Below, one piece after another: positions 15,079-22,518 of a stretch of 22,518 nt of DNA; position 1 is the first letter of the stretch; each line of letters starts with the position of its first letter. Below the pieces are notes generated by a model, which worked only from the letters and a program-made list of their open reading frames with translations, ran no database searches and was not told the DNA's origin. The stretch is from CAZKMM01 sp964592965 (GTDB lineage Bacteria > RBG-13-61-14 > DRUE01). The position numbers were made by a program, and so were the translations under genes. The DNA lies in NCBI GenBank assembly GCA_964592965.1, contig CAZQJX010000031.1, positions 1 through 22,518 on the forward strand. The letters are read 5' to 3'.

Positions 15079-15777
15079 GATTATTTTCAGGCAACAAGGG
15101 GAGGCGGGCATGGAGATTACCGCACCCCTACTCTGGCGCCTGCTTCTGTTCAGGAGATGTGGGACCTTACCTTTCTAGCCTTTGACCTTGCAGATGAATA
15201 CCGCACACCTGTAATCATTCTCGCTGATGCTATGCTCGGGCAAATGCAGGAACCTCTTGAGCTGAAAAAACCGCCTCAGCGAAAGCTTCCTGAAAAAGAT
15301 TGGGTCTTAACTGGATGCGAGGGAAGGGAGCCGAGAAAGCTTAAATCACTCTATCTTGGTCATCGGGAGCTGGAGAGGCACTGCTGGAAGCTCTGGGAAA
15401 AATACCAAAGAATGAAAGAGCGGGAGGTAAGATGGGAGGAAGTAAGCTGTGAAGATGCTGAGCTAATTTTGGTGGCTTTTGGAAGCGCAGCCCGAATTTC
15501 CAAAACTGCTGTTGAAGATGCACGCACAGAAGGGCTTAAAGTCGGGCTTTTCAGACCCATCACTCTGTTTCCTTTTCCTGAAAAAAGACTGGAAGAGCTT
15601 GCCAAAAAAGCAAAAGCGCTTTTGGTGGTGGAGCTTAATACCGGGCAGATGCTGGAAGATGTGAAAATTGCTGTTGGAAAGGAAAAGCCCATTCATTTTT
15701 ACGGAAGACCCCCGGGCACAGATTCGCTCCCTATGCCTGTGGAGATTCTTGATCAAATCCGGGAGGTATATCCTTGA
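15079..15777 (+). CDS. 2-oxoacid:ferredoxin oxidoreductase alpha subunit (VorB/KorA type), 5' end missing
   Basis: The 232 visible residues begin DYFQATRGGGHGDYR and continue TLAPASVQEMWDLT, a block highly typical of VorB/KorA alpha subunits; AELILVAFGSAAR and the VGLFRPITLFPFP segment of the C-terminal domain follow, ending in LLVVELNTGQM. The enzyme oxidatively decarboxylates a 2-oxoacid to acyl-CoA while reducing ferredoxin. The resemblance is to the VorB-type (3-methyl-2-oxobutanoate) annotation as much as to the 2-oxoglutarate enzyme, so the substrate is left open. Full-length members have about 350-375 residues; the N-terminal third lies in the gap. Its stop overlaps the beta-subunit TTG start (TTGA at 15774-15777). 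Confidence 0.88.
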   Translation, partial: DYFQATRGGGHGDYRTPTLAPASVQEMWDLTFLAFDLADEYRTPVIILADAMLGQMQEPLELKKPPQRKLPEKDWVLTGCEGREPRKLKSLYLGHRELERHCWKLWEKYQRMKEREVRWEEVSCEDAELILVAFGSAARISKTAVEDARTEGLKVGLFRPITLFPFPEKRLEELAKKAKALLVVELNTGQMLEDVKIAVGKEKPIHFYGRPPGTDSLPMPVEILDQIREVYP

Positions 15778-16547
15778 GCAAAAAAGAAAAAGAGCCAAAA
15801 CTCATCAACCCCAGACCAAAAACCCTTATTGACCGTCCCACTCATTTTTGTCCGGGATGCAATCACGGCATCATTCACCGCTTGGTAGCAGAGGCGATTG
15901 ATTATTTTGGAATTCGCGAAAAAGCGATCGGAGTTGCCAGCGTGGGCTGTAGCGTGTTTCTTTATGACTATCTTGCCACAGATGTACTGGAAGCGCCTCA
16001 CGGAAGGGCGCCTGCTGTTGCTACTGGCTTAAAACGAGCACTGCCTGATAAAATAATTTACAGCTATCAGGGCGATGGCGACCTTGCTGCCATTGGCACC
16101 GCAGAAATCATCCATTGCGCCAATCGTGGAGAAAGAATCACCATAATCTTTGTTAACAACACTAACTACGGAATGACAGGCGGACAGATGGCTCCCACCA
16201 CCCTGCTCGGTCAAAAAACCACCACCACTCCTTATGGAAGAGACTTTCGGCGAGACGGATACCCAATAAGAATGGCAGAGCTACTTGCCCAGCTGGAAGG
16301 TGTGGCTTTTAGCGCACGGGGAGCTGTTAACAAGCCTGCAAATGTGCGAAGGACTCGGGAGCTGATCCGACGAGCTTTTGAGGTTCAGCTCAAAGATATA
16401 GGCTTTGGCTTTGTTGAGGTGTTGAGCGCCTGCCCAACTGACTGGGGGCTTAAGCCTGTGGATGCGCTCAAGCGAGTGGAGGAGGAACTCATTCCTTACT
16501 ATCCGCTGGGAATTTTTAAAGAGAAAAAAGAACCAGACCATTTCTGA
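15774..16547 (+). CDS. korB: 2-oxoacid:ferredoxin oxidoreductase beta subunit (TPP-binding, KorB type)
   Basis: A 257-residue thiamine-pyrophosphate-binding subunit. The family marks are FCPGCNHG (25-32), SVGCS (56-60), APHGRAPAVATG (74-85), and the TPP/magnesium motif QGDGDLAAIG (99-108) ending at the NN pair (128-129), then YGMTGGQM.PTT. It starts with TTG at 15774, chosen because GGGAGGT lies six bases before it and the codon overlaps the alpha stop; no ATG is suitably placed. The lysine-rich first ten residues are not conserved. With the alpha, gamma and ferredoxin subunits it forms a complete oxidoreductase. An 11-bp gap separates it from the gamma gene. Confidence 0.93.
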   Translation: MSKKEKEPKLINPRPKTLIDRPTHFCPGCNHGIIHRLVAEAIDYFGIREKAIGVASVGCSVFLYDYLATDVLEAPHGRAPAVATGLKRALPDKIIYSYQGDGDLAAIGTAEIIHCANRGERITIIFVNNTNYGMTGGQMAPTTLLGQKTTTTPYGRDFRRDGYPIRMAELLAQLEGVAFSARGAVNKPANVRRTRELIRRAFEVQLKDIGFGFVEVLSACPTDWGLKPVDALKRVEEELIPYYPLGIFKEKKEPDHF

Positions 16548-16558
16548 GAGAAAGAGAA

Positions 16559-17104
16559 ATGTATACAGATGTGATAATGGCTGGATTTGGCGGACAGGGG
16601 ATTCTTCTTATCGGCAATATACTTGCTGAATCTGCTATGCTAGATGGATATTTTGTTACTTATCTTCCTAGTTATGGGGTGGAGATGCGAGGTGGAACCG
16701 CCAATTGCACTGTAATTATATCTGACCGACAAATAGGTTCTCCGCAGGTAAGCTCTCCAGAAGCAGTGCTGGTAATGAGTGAACAGGCTCGTGAAAAATT
16801 TGAGCCCCGCTTAAAACCAGGGGGACTTTTTATAGTCAACAGTTCCCTGGCACGGGCAGATGAAATTAAGCGCAAAGACCTTGAGCTAGTTATTTTCCCA
16901 TTTAATCAGATTGCGGGAGAGCTTGGCAATACCCGACTTGCTAATATGGTTGCCCTTGGGGTATATCTGGCAAAAAGACCGGTGGTTGGTATTGAAACCA
17001 TTAAAGAGGTTTTAAAACAGCGATTTGCCAGTAAAAATCCCCAGCTGGTCTCCAAAAACCTTCAGGCTATAGAAAAAGGTCTTGAACTGGGCAAGGGAGG
17101 ATAA
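16559..17104 (+). CDS. korC: 2-oxoacid:ferredoxin oxidoreductase gamma subunit (KorC type)
   Basis: A 181-residue gamma subunit. The N-terminus TDVIMAGFGGQGILLIGNIL (residues 3-22) carries the diagnostic GFGGQG, and SYGVEMRGGTANC (39-51) is the second family block. A strand-loop region, EAVLVMSEQA, and GGLFIVNSSL follow in the usual order. Gamma subunits form a complex with alpha and beta and help bind CoA. It follows the beta gene by 11 bp and its stop lies one base before the start of the XRE-cupin regulator, so all are on one message. The length is normal for the family. Confidence 0.93.
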   Translation: MYTDVIMAGFGGQGILLIGNILAESAMLDGYFVTYLPSYGVEMRGGTANCTVIISDRQIGSPQVSSPEAVLVMSEQAREKFEPRLKPGGLFIVNSSLARADEIKRKDLELVIFPFNQIAGELGNTRLANMVALGVYLAKRPVVGIETIKEVLKQRFASKNPQLVSKNLQAIEKGLELGKGG

Positions 17105-17105
17105 A

Positions 17106-17687
17106 ATGAGCCAGCAGATAGAAGAGGTAAAAGTAGGAGAAAAAATCAAACAGCTAAGAGAAGACCAGGCGCTGAGCTTAGAGGAGCTTGCCCAGATGGT
17201 GGGGATTAGTCCATCGGTTCTCAATCAGATAGAAAATCATCTTATTTCTCCACCGCTTGGCACTCTCATTAAGATAGCTCGTGCTCTTAATGTTAACATC
17301 AGCGATTTTTTTGGTGGTGAAGGAAAGTCATACAGCCTTGTAAGGAAAGATGAGCGGAAAAAAGTAAGCAGATTTGCATCAAAGGATGGAATAAAGTATG
17401 GTTATTCTTATGAGGCGCTCGGATACGATAAAAAAGACCGTCATATGGAGCCTTTTATCGTCACTCTGGAGCGAGCGGAGATGGAGCCTAAAAATCTTTC
17501 CTCTCACCCGGGAGAGGAATTTCTTTATGTTCTTGAGGGAAAGGTTTTGGTTCAGCTCGCAGACCATACAGATATCCTTGAGCCCGGAGATAGCATTTAT
17601 TATGATGCTACCCTTCCCCATCGGGTGAGCTGTTATGAATGCGAGCAGGCTAAAATCGTGGCGGTGATCTGGACACCAGAGAGATAA
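17106..17687 (+). CDS. XRE-type HTH transcriptional regulator with cupin sensor domain
   Basis: A 193-residue regulator. An XRE/lambda-Cro-type helix-turn-helix occupies residues about 11-66 (GEKIKQLRED, then LSLEELAQMVGISPSVLNQIE), and a C-terminal cupin lies at about 112-190 with SSHPGEEFLYVLEG (H134, E138) and GDSIYYDATLPHRV (H172), which could bind a metal and a small ligand. PuuR-like members of this class control catabolic genes in response to a small molecule. The ATG at 17106 follows GGGAGG by five bases; an upstream in-frame TTG at 17082 has no such site. It begins one base after the gamma-subunit stop, so it probably regulates the keto-acid oxidoreductase or whole operon; ligand and target are unknown. 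Confidence 0.9.
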   Translation: MSQQIEEVKVGEKIKQLREDQALSLEELAQMVGISPSVLNQIENHLISPPLGTLIKIARALNVNISDFFGGEGKSYSLVRKDERKKVSRFASKDGIKYGYSYEALGYDKKDRHMEPFIVTLERAEMEPKNLSSHPGEEFLYVLEGKVLVQLADHTDILEPGDSIYYDATLPHRVSCYECEQAKIVAVIWTPER

Positions 17688-17709
17688 GGAAATTACTCAG
17701 CAGAAATAT

Positions 17710-19935
17710 ATGAGCAGAATCCTGGTTGCACAGCCAGGAAAAAAGTTAATCAAAGAGTTACATACTCTTTTGGATGAGAATTATTTTCAGCTCGTTCAGG
17801 CAGAGGAGAAAAATCAGGCACTAAAACTTATCTCTGAAGAAAAGTTTGATTTAATAATCATCTCTGATGAATTTCCTGAAAAAGAGGAGCTAATTGAGGA
17901 GCTCACCACTGAGGTAAAAGAAATTCCCATTATCCTCATCTCTGATATTGAAAAAGCAAAGGGCGAGACCGCTGTAGCCGAGCATAAGGAAAAAGGTCTG
18001 ATTGAGCTAGGAAAATTTCAGCTTAATTTCCTTCCCAATCTCATCAGGCATTTAATTGCTCAGGCACGCACCTTAGACCATCTTATCAGCTCCAGCCAGA
18101 AATATTTTCAGCTTTTCCAAAAAGCAGATTACGGACTTATTCTAGTCAATGAAAAAAGTTTGATTGAAGATGCCAACACAAGCGCTTGTAAAATTCTGGG
18201 AAAGAAAAAAGATGAAATTCTTCTCAAGCCCGCCCGAGAAGTTCTCAAAGAATTCTCTCCGCTCCTTCGCCTTTTGGAGAAGGCACGGAAGGATAAAGAA
18301 AAAGAGCTTTTTTCTCAGTGGTGTCATTATGCAGAGGATAGATATCTCTCTTTTAATATCCGCTCCTTTCAACTGGGCGAAAGTAAATACTGGTTAATTT
18401 CCATTGCTGATATCAGTTGGTTTAAAGAGATGGAATCAGCTATCAAGGATAGGGAGGAGCAGTATCGCCAAATTTTTGAGAATCTTGGCACAATGATTCT
18501 AATCCTAGATAAAGAGGGAAAAATCATTGACGCAAACCGATGGGTGGAAAAATGGCTCGGGGTGGAAAGAACCCGACTGAAAGGAATAGACCTTTTTTCT
18601 GTCCTTGAACAGCTCGGACACAAAGAATGGCTGGAGCGGGTGAGAAAAGCGGTTTTAAGTGAGGGGATGTTTAGGGGAGAAATGGAAATTGATGTTCGTG
18701 GCAAAAGGCGGACAGTGGGAATGACCATCAGCGCATTGTTTAAAGAAGGAAGGCTGGCTGGATTTTTAGTGGGATTTCAGGATATTACCTATCGGAAAAG
18801 GCTTAAAGAAAGTCAAACACAACTTCAGATGGAGCTTATTCAGAAGTCTCGGCTTGCCTCTCTTGGCAATCTGGTTCAGGGCATTGCCCATAATCTCAAC
18901 AACCCGCTCACTGTGATTAAATCAACAGTGGAGTTTTTGCTTGATGCTGGCGATGCTGAGATAGATTTGCGGGAAGAGCTGGGAATTATTCTCAGTCAGG
19001 TGGAGCGAATGAGCCAGATACTTCGCGACCTAATGGCAAAGAGCAGAAAAGAAGCCATCCAGAGTGTGGCTCGGCTGGATTTAAATCAGGTGCTTAAAGA
19101 TGAAATCAATCTTCTCCGCTCCCAGCCGTTTTTCAAGCACGAAGTTAAGCTGGAGCTTGACTTAAAGCCTCTTCCTCTTATCAGGGGGATTTATTCTGAT
19201 TTCAGTCAGACATTTTCAAATATGATTAAAAATGCCCTAGATGCTATGCAGGCGAGTGAAGAAAAAATCCTTCGCATCCGTAGCCGAACAGAGGCAGGAG
19301 CTATCATCATAGAATTTGAAGATACAGGAGAAGGAATTGAAAAAGAGCTTATTCCCCGGCTGTTTGAGCCATTTTTTACTACCAAAGCGAGTATTGAGGA
19401 AGAAGGAAAGGTCTCGGGAGTTGGGCTCGGGCTTTATATCTGCAAGCTCCTGCTTGAGCCATACAGAGCAAAAATTGAAGTGAAAAGCGAGCCGGGAAAA
19501 GGAAGCTGCTTTCGTATACTTATTCCCATTCAGCCATTAAGTCAAAGCAAAATCCTTGTCCTTTGCTCAGAAAAAGAAAACCTGCTTGTTCTAGATGCAT
19601 CGCTTCGGGCAATAGGGCAGGAAGTTTTATGTCTGGAAAGCTTTGAGCAGATAATCAAGCGTGCGGAGGAAATTCAGCGAAAAGGATTTGACTACTTTGT
19701 CATTGACCTTGAAAGCCTGGGAGCGGGCTGGAAGGAGCGATTGAATTTCCTTGTGCAAATAGAGCCTAATGCCGGCTGGATATTGTTAACTCATCAATCT
19801 CCTGAGCTTTTAGAAGCAAGCCTTCGGCTTAACATCCGCTACCTCATCCTTCAAAAGCCAGCTCAACCAACAGAAATATCTCAGGCACTTGCTCTAATTG
19901 AATTCGGGCATTTTCAGCCGTATTCTGGATTTTAA
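17710..19935 (+). CDS. Soluble hybrid histidine kinase with two PAS domains and two degenerate receiver domains
   Basis: A 741-residue protein without membrane segments. In order: an N-terminal receiver-like domain (1-125) in which the phospho-acceptor position is serine (S52, in FDLIIISDEFP); a PAS domain (about 130-240); a second PAS (about 250-365, ending FLVGFQDITYRKRL); a HisKA domain with H394 in GIAHNLNNPL; an ATPase domain with N508 in MIKNALDA, DTGEGI (538-543), FEPFFTTK (552-559) and GVGLGL (570-575); and a C-terminal receiver (613-735) that keeps D666 and K716 but lacks the acidic pair at its start (VLCSEKEN). Kinase motifs are intact, so it should autophosphorylate. It lies 22 bp after the XRE-cupin gene with only a poor ribosome-binding site; no response-regulator gene follows. 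The signal sensed is unknown. Confidence 0.92.
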   Translation: MSRILVAQPGKKLIKELHTLLDENYFQLVQAEEKNQALKLISEEKFDLIIISDEFPEKEELIEELTTEVKEIPIILISDIEKAKGETAVAEHKEKGLIELGKFQLNFLPNLIRHLIAQARTLDHLISSSQKYFQLFQKADYGLILVNEKSLIEDANTSACKILGKKKDEILLKPAREVLKEFSPLLRLLEKARKDKEKELFSQWCHYAEDRYLSFNIRSFQLGESKYWLISIADISWFKEMESAIKDREEQYRQIFENLGTMILILDKEGKIIDANRWVEKWLGVERTRLKGIDLFSVLEQLGHKEWLERVRKAVLSEGMFRGEMEIDVRGKRRTVGMTISALFKEGRLAGFLVGFQDITYRKRLKESQTQLQMELIQKSRLASLGNLVQGIAHNLNNPLTVIKSTVEFLLDAGDAEIDLREELGIILSQVERMSQILRDLMAKSRKEAIQSVARLDLNQVLKDEINLLRSQPFFKHEVKLELDLKPLPLIRGIYSDFSQTFSNMIKNALDAMQASEEKILRIRSRTEAGAIIIEFEDTGEGIEKELIPRLFEPFFTTKASIEEEGKVSGVGLGLYICKLLLEPYRAKIEVKSEPGKGSCFRILIPIQPLSQSKILVLCSEKENLLVLDASLRAIGQEVLCLESFEQIIKRAEEIQRKGFDYFVIDLESLGAGWKERLNFLVQIEPNAGWILLTHQSPELLEASLRLNIRYLILQKPAQPTEISQALALIEFGHFQPYSGF

Positions 19936-20028
19936 TCAGCTAGAGAATTTTTCTCTTTAAGCAGATTTACTTTATGAGTTAAATTATCAGCTGGCAATGA
20001 CTAATTTTTAATCAAAGTATTGGATTTT

Positions 20029-21285
20029 TTATTTGAGGTCTTTGGCTCTTATGCTGATGGAGCGGGCATGCTCAAAAAGCCCTTCCAGCCGAGCAAAATC
20101 CTTGCAGGATTTTTGCAGTTTTAGAAAAATATGCTTTTCCATCCAGACAATGCTCTGGCGTTTCATAAAATCCCAGACGCCGAGCGGGGATTCAAACCGA
20201 GCCCTTGCCCCTGTGGGAAGGCAATGGTTGGTTCCTGCCAGATAGTCGCCCAGCGCCACCGGCGAATATTCACCCACAAAAACCGCTCCTGCACCGTAAA
20301 TCTGCTCCAAGACCTCTTCAGGATTTTTCAGCATAATTTCAAGATGCTCGGGCGCTATCTGATTGGCTAGTTCTATCATTTCTTTTTTGCTTCTTGCCTG
20401 AATCAGCACTAAATTGGCTTTTTCACCTCTGAATTCATCTGCCACCTTCTCCAGCAAATTCTTTGAGGTAGAGATTAAAAATGCCCAGCTATCCTCTCCG
20501 TGCTCAAGCTGAGCTTTTATGTCCGCAATAATAAGCTCGGATTTTGCTGAGCCATCTGCTAAAATGGCTATCTCGCTCGGACCTGCCAGAGTATCTATTC
20601 CCACCAGCCCCATTTTATAAGCATAAACTTTGGCTCTGCTTGCCCAAAGCCCGCCAGGACCAACGATTTTATCCACTTTTTTAATCGGGCTGGCGCCAAG
20701 AGCAAGAGCAAAAATCGCCTGTGCCCCACCTAACTTGTAAATTTCATCTATTCCTAAAAGGCTGGCTGAATAAAGAATAGCAGGATGAACTTCTCCATTA
20801 GCAGGAGTGGTGAGAACAATCTCCCCTACGCCAGCTATTTTTGCAGGAATGGCACACATAAGCACAGTGCTTGCCAGAGGAAATTTTCCCGCTGGAATGT
20901 AAATCCCCACCCGCTCAAGAGCTAGCCAACGCTCTCTAATATATCCGCCATTTTCTTTTAACCTGTATCCTTTTGGCTTTTGCTTTTTGTGGAACCACTC
21001 AATCCTTTGTTTTGCTTTTTCTATTGCCCTTTTCTCATCTCTGCTGAGAAGATTTTTTGCTCCATTCAGCTCACTCTTTTTAACCTTTATATCCTTTTCT
21101 GTGCCTGAAAAATTATCATACAATTTGGCATATTTTATGACCGCTTTTATTCCCTTTTTCTTTATATCCAAAAATATCTTTTCTAACTGCTCCTCTATCT
21201 CTTTGCCCATCTGGGCTCTTTGTTCAAGAATCTTTTTCCAGCGAGACTGAAAATCTTTTGATGAGGCTTTAAGAATCTTAAGCAT
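20029..21285 (-). CDS. hisD: Histidinol dehydrogenase
   Basis: A 418-residue enzyme that carries out the last two oxidations of histidine biosynthesis, NAD-dependent. Family blocks present include RVGIYIPAGKFPLASTVLMC (129-148), GPSE (about 239-242), the DIKAQLEHGED segment with its zinc-site histidine, APEHLEIML with the catalytic glutamate-histidine pair, and AGTNHCLPTGARARFESPLGV. The usual PGGxAxYPSSVLM loop reads PAGKFPLASTVLM, an unusual but length-conserved variant. The start ATG is three bases after the murA stop; the AAGGAA ribosome-binding site overlaps the murA end, indicating co-transcription. No other his genes are nearby. The 93 bases between its 3' end and the kinase gene hold no clear terminator. 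Confidence 0.93.
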   Translation of the reverse strand: MLKILKASSKDFQSRWKKILEQRAQMGKEIEEQLEKIFLDIKKKGIKAVIKYAKLYDNFSGTEKDIKVKKSELNGAKNLLSRDEKRAIEKAKQRIEWFHKKQKPKGYRLKENGGYIRERWLALERVGIYIPAGKFPLASTVLMCAIPAKIAGVGEIVLTTPANGEVHPAILYSASLLGIDEIYKLGGAQAIFALALGASPIKKVDKIVGPGGLWASRAKVYAYKMGLVGIDTLAGPSEIAILADGSAKSELIIADIKAQLEHGEDSWAFLISTSKNLLEKVADEFRGEKANLVLIQARSKKEMIELANQIAPEHLEIMLKNPEEVLEQIYGAGAVFVGEYSPVALGDYLAGTNHCLPTGARARFESPLGVWDFMKRQSIVWMEKHIFLKLQKSCKDFARLEGLFEHARSISIRAKDLK

Positions 21286-21288
21286 TTT

Positions 21289-22518
21289 TCATTCCTTTAC
21301 CCGTTCAATCTTTGCTCCCAGTTTTTTGAGCTTTTCTTCCATCCTCTCATAGCCTCTATCTAAATGGTATATTCTGCTCACTTCAGTAATTCCCTCTGCG
21401 CACAGCCCAGCTAAAACCAAGCTTGCTCCTGCCCGCAAGTCCGATGCCATCACCTTTGCGCCAGAAAGATTTTTCACTCCCCGCACAAGCGCATTGTTCC
21501 CCTGAATGCGAATTTGAGCGCCCATTCGCTGAAGCTCAAGAGCATGCAAAAATCTGTTTTCAAAAATCGTCTCAGTAATCATACTCAAACTTCCCTCAGC
21601 AATGCTAAGCAAAGCCATCATCTGCGCCTGCATATCAGTTGGAAAGCCAGGATATGGCTGGGTGCGAATATCCACCCCCCGAAGCCTTCCTTCCCTTCTT
21701 GCCAAAATACCATCTTCTCTCTCCTCAATCTCCACCCCTGCTTCTCTTAACTTGCTCAGCACCGCATCCAGATGCTCAGGATTGGCTCCCCGGACAAATA
21801 CCTCTCCCTGAGTTATTGCACCTGCAACTAGATAGGTTCCTGCTTCTATTCGGTCAGGCATAATCCGATGCGAAGAAGGTTTAAGCTCAGCCACTCCTTC
21901 TATCTCAATCCTATCTGTTCCCGCACCTTTTATCCTTGCGCCCATCTTGCAGAGATACTCTGCCAGCTCAACCACCTCCGGCTCCTGAGCAGTATTTACA
22001 AGAACAGTTCTGCCCGGGGTAAAAACCGCTCCCATCATAACATTTTCCGTGCCAGTGACGGTTGGAAAATCAAAAGTTATCTCCTGCGCTGTACTTTTTT
22101 TGCGGTTGACATAAATGTATCCGTGCTCTATTTTTACCTCTCCACCAAGTAGCTCCAATCCTCGAAGATGAAGGTCAATGGGTCGGGCACCAATGGCACA
22201 GCCACCAGGAAAGCTAACCTCTGCCCTACCAAATCTGGCAAAAAGCGGACCCAGAACTAAAATGCTTGCACGCATTGTCTTTACCAGCTCATAGGGCGCC
22301 CGAAGTGAGCTCAGATTGCTGGTATCAACCTCAAGGATATGCTCTTTTTCCAGCCTGCTTTTATCAACCTTTGCTCCTAGCTCCTCAAGTAATCTGCACA
22401 TAGTAAGAACATCACGAAGATAAGGGACATTTTCAAAGCGATGCTTTCCGGGAGCTAAAATCGTGCTGGCAAGAAGCGGAAGAGCAGAATTCTTTGCACC
22501 AGAAACCTCTACCTCTCC
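21289..22518 (-). CDS. murA: UDP-N-acetylglucosamine 1-carboxyvinyltransferase, 5' end outside window
   Basis: The gene reads off the end of the window; 409 residues are visible, lacking only about the first dozen. The fragment opens GEVEVSGAKNSALPLLAS, carrying the KN pair that binds substrate (K22-N23 in E. coli). The catalytic cysteine is in FPGGCAIGARPIDLHL, so the enzyme should be fosfomycin-sensitive in principle (the Cys to Asp change of resistant forms is absent). PTVTGTENVMMGAV and the late YPGFPTDMQAQMMALL block confirm the family. It catalyses the first committed step of peptidoglycan synthesis, adding enolpyruvate to UDP-GlcNAc. hisD follows after three bases. Confidence 0.97.
   Translation of the reverse strand, partial: GEVEVSGAKNSALPLLASTILAPGKHRFENVPYLRDVLTMCRLLEELGAKVDKSRLEKEHILEVDTSNLSSLRAPYELVKTMRASILVLGPLFARFGRAEVSFPGGCAIGARPIDLHLRGLELLGGEVKIEHGYIYVNRKKSTAQEITFDFPTVTGTENVMMGAVFTPGRTVLVNTAQEPEVVELAEYLCKMGARIKGAGTDRIEIEGVAELKPSSHRIMPDRIEAGTYLVAGAITQGEVFVRGANPEHLDAVLSKLREAGVEIEEREDGILARREGRLRGVDIRTQPYPGFPTDMQAQMMALLSIAEGSLSMITETIFENRFLHALELQRMGAQIRIQGNNALVRGVKNLSGAKVMASDLRAGASLVLAGLCAEGITEVSRIYHLDRGYERMEEKLKKLGAKIERVKE

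Noticed and set aside
19936..20028. Short hairpin AGAGAATTTTTCTCT after the kinase gene as a terminator
   Set aside because: The stem is only 6 bp and lacks a T tract; nothing else in this convergent gap is convincing.

Overview
The window reads as a piece of a draft assembly (one run of exactly 100 N at 14979-15078) from an anaerobic bacterium of moderate G+C content. Evidence for anaerobic metabolism is a four-subunit 2-oxoacid:ferredoxin oxidoreductase and an ADP-forming acyl-CoA synthetase subunit. A signal-peptide protein that looks like an outer-membrane beta-barrel, plus MurA, suggests a peptidoglycan-containing, probably diderm cell. The phylum cannot be fixed from the sequence; an uncultivated lineage is plausible. 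No rRNA, tRNA, CRISPR array or insertion sequence was seen.

Layout. Bases 1-2353 (+): the end of an HD-GYP c-di-GMP phosphodiesterase, a 54-residue zinc-ribbon/membrane peptide overlapping it by 4 bp, and a CstA-type carbon-starvation/peptide-pyruvate transporter. Bases 2354-3040: an A+T-rich gap with a sigma70-like promoter, a G+C-rich nested stem-loop RNA candidate directly upstream of a 63-residue basic zinc-ribbon gene, then a strong intrinsic terminator. Bases 3033-5719 (-): a three-gene unit made of a beta-barrel-like secreted protein, a LOG-family protein and an ADP-forming acyl-CoA synthetase alpha subunit.

Bases 5940-19935 (+): one very long run of co-directional genes that mostly overlap or abut. 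They are lipA, an AlaC-like aminotransferase, a restriction endonuclease and DNA methyltransferase pair, homoserine dehydrogenase, a Tat-exported GH51 arabinofuranosidase, threonine synthase, an ApgM-like enzyme (proposed homoserine kinase), the ferredoxin, alpha, beta and gamma subunits of a 2-oxoacid:ferredoxin oxidoreductase, an XRE-cupin regulator and a soluble hybrid histidine kinase with two degenerate receiver domains. Bases 20029-22518 (-): hisD and murA (murA runs off the window).

How it works together. hom, thrC and the ApgM-like gene form a threonine branch without thrB, consistent with ApgM serving as homoserine kinase. Two kinds of gene look out of place in it: the A+T-rich restriction-modification pair between alaC and hom, which looks like a recent insertion, and the GH51 enzyme, which has normal composition and is fused into the operon by 4-bp and 1-bp overlaps. 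The keto-acid oxidoreductase follows without a break, so aminotransferase and keto-acid oxidation may be co-expressed, possibly under the XRE-cupin protein encoded one base after the gamma subunit.
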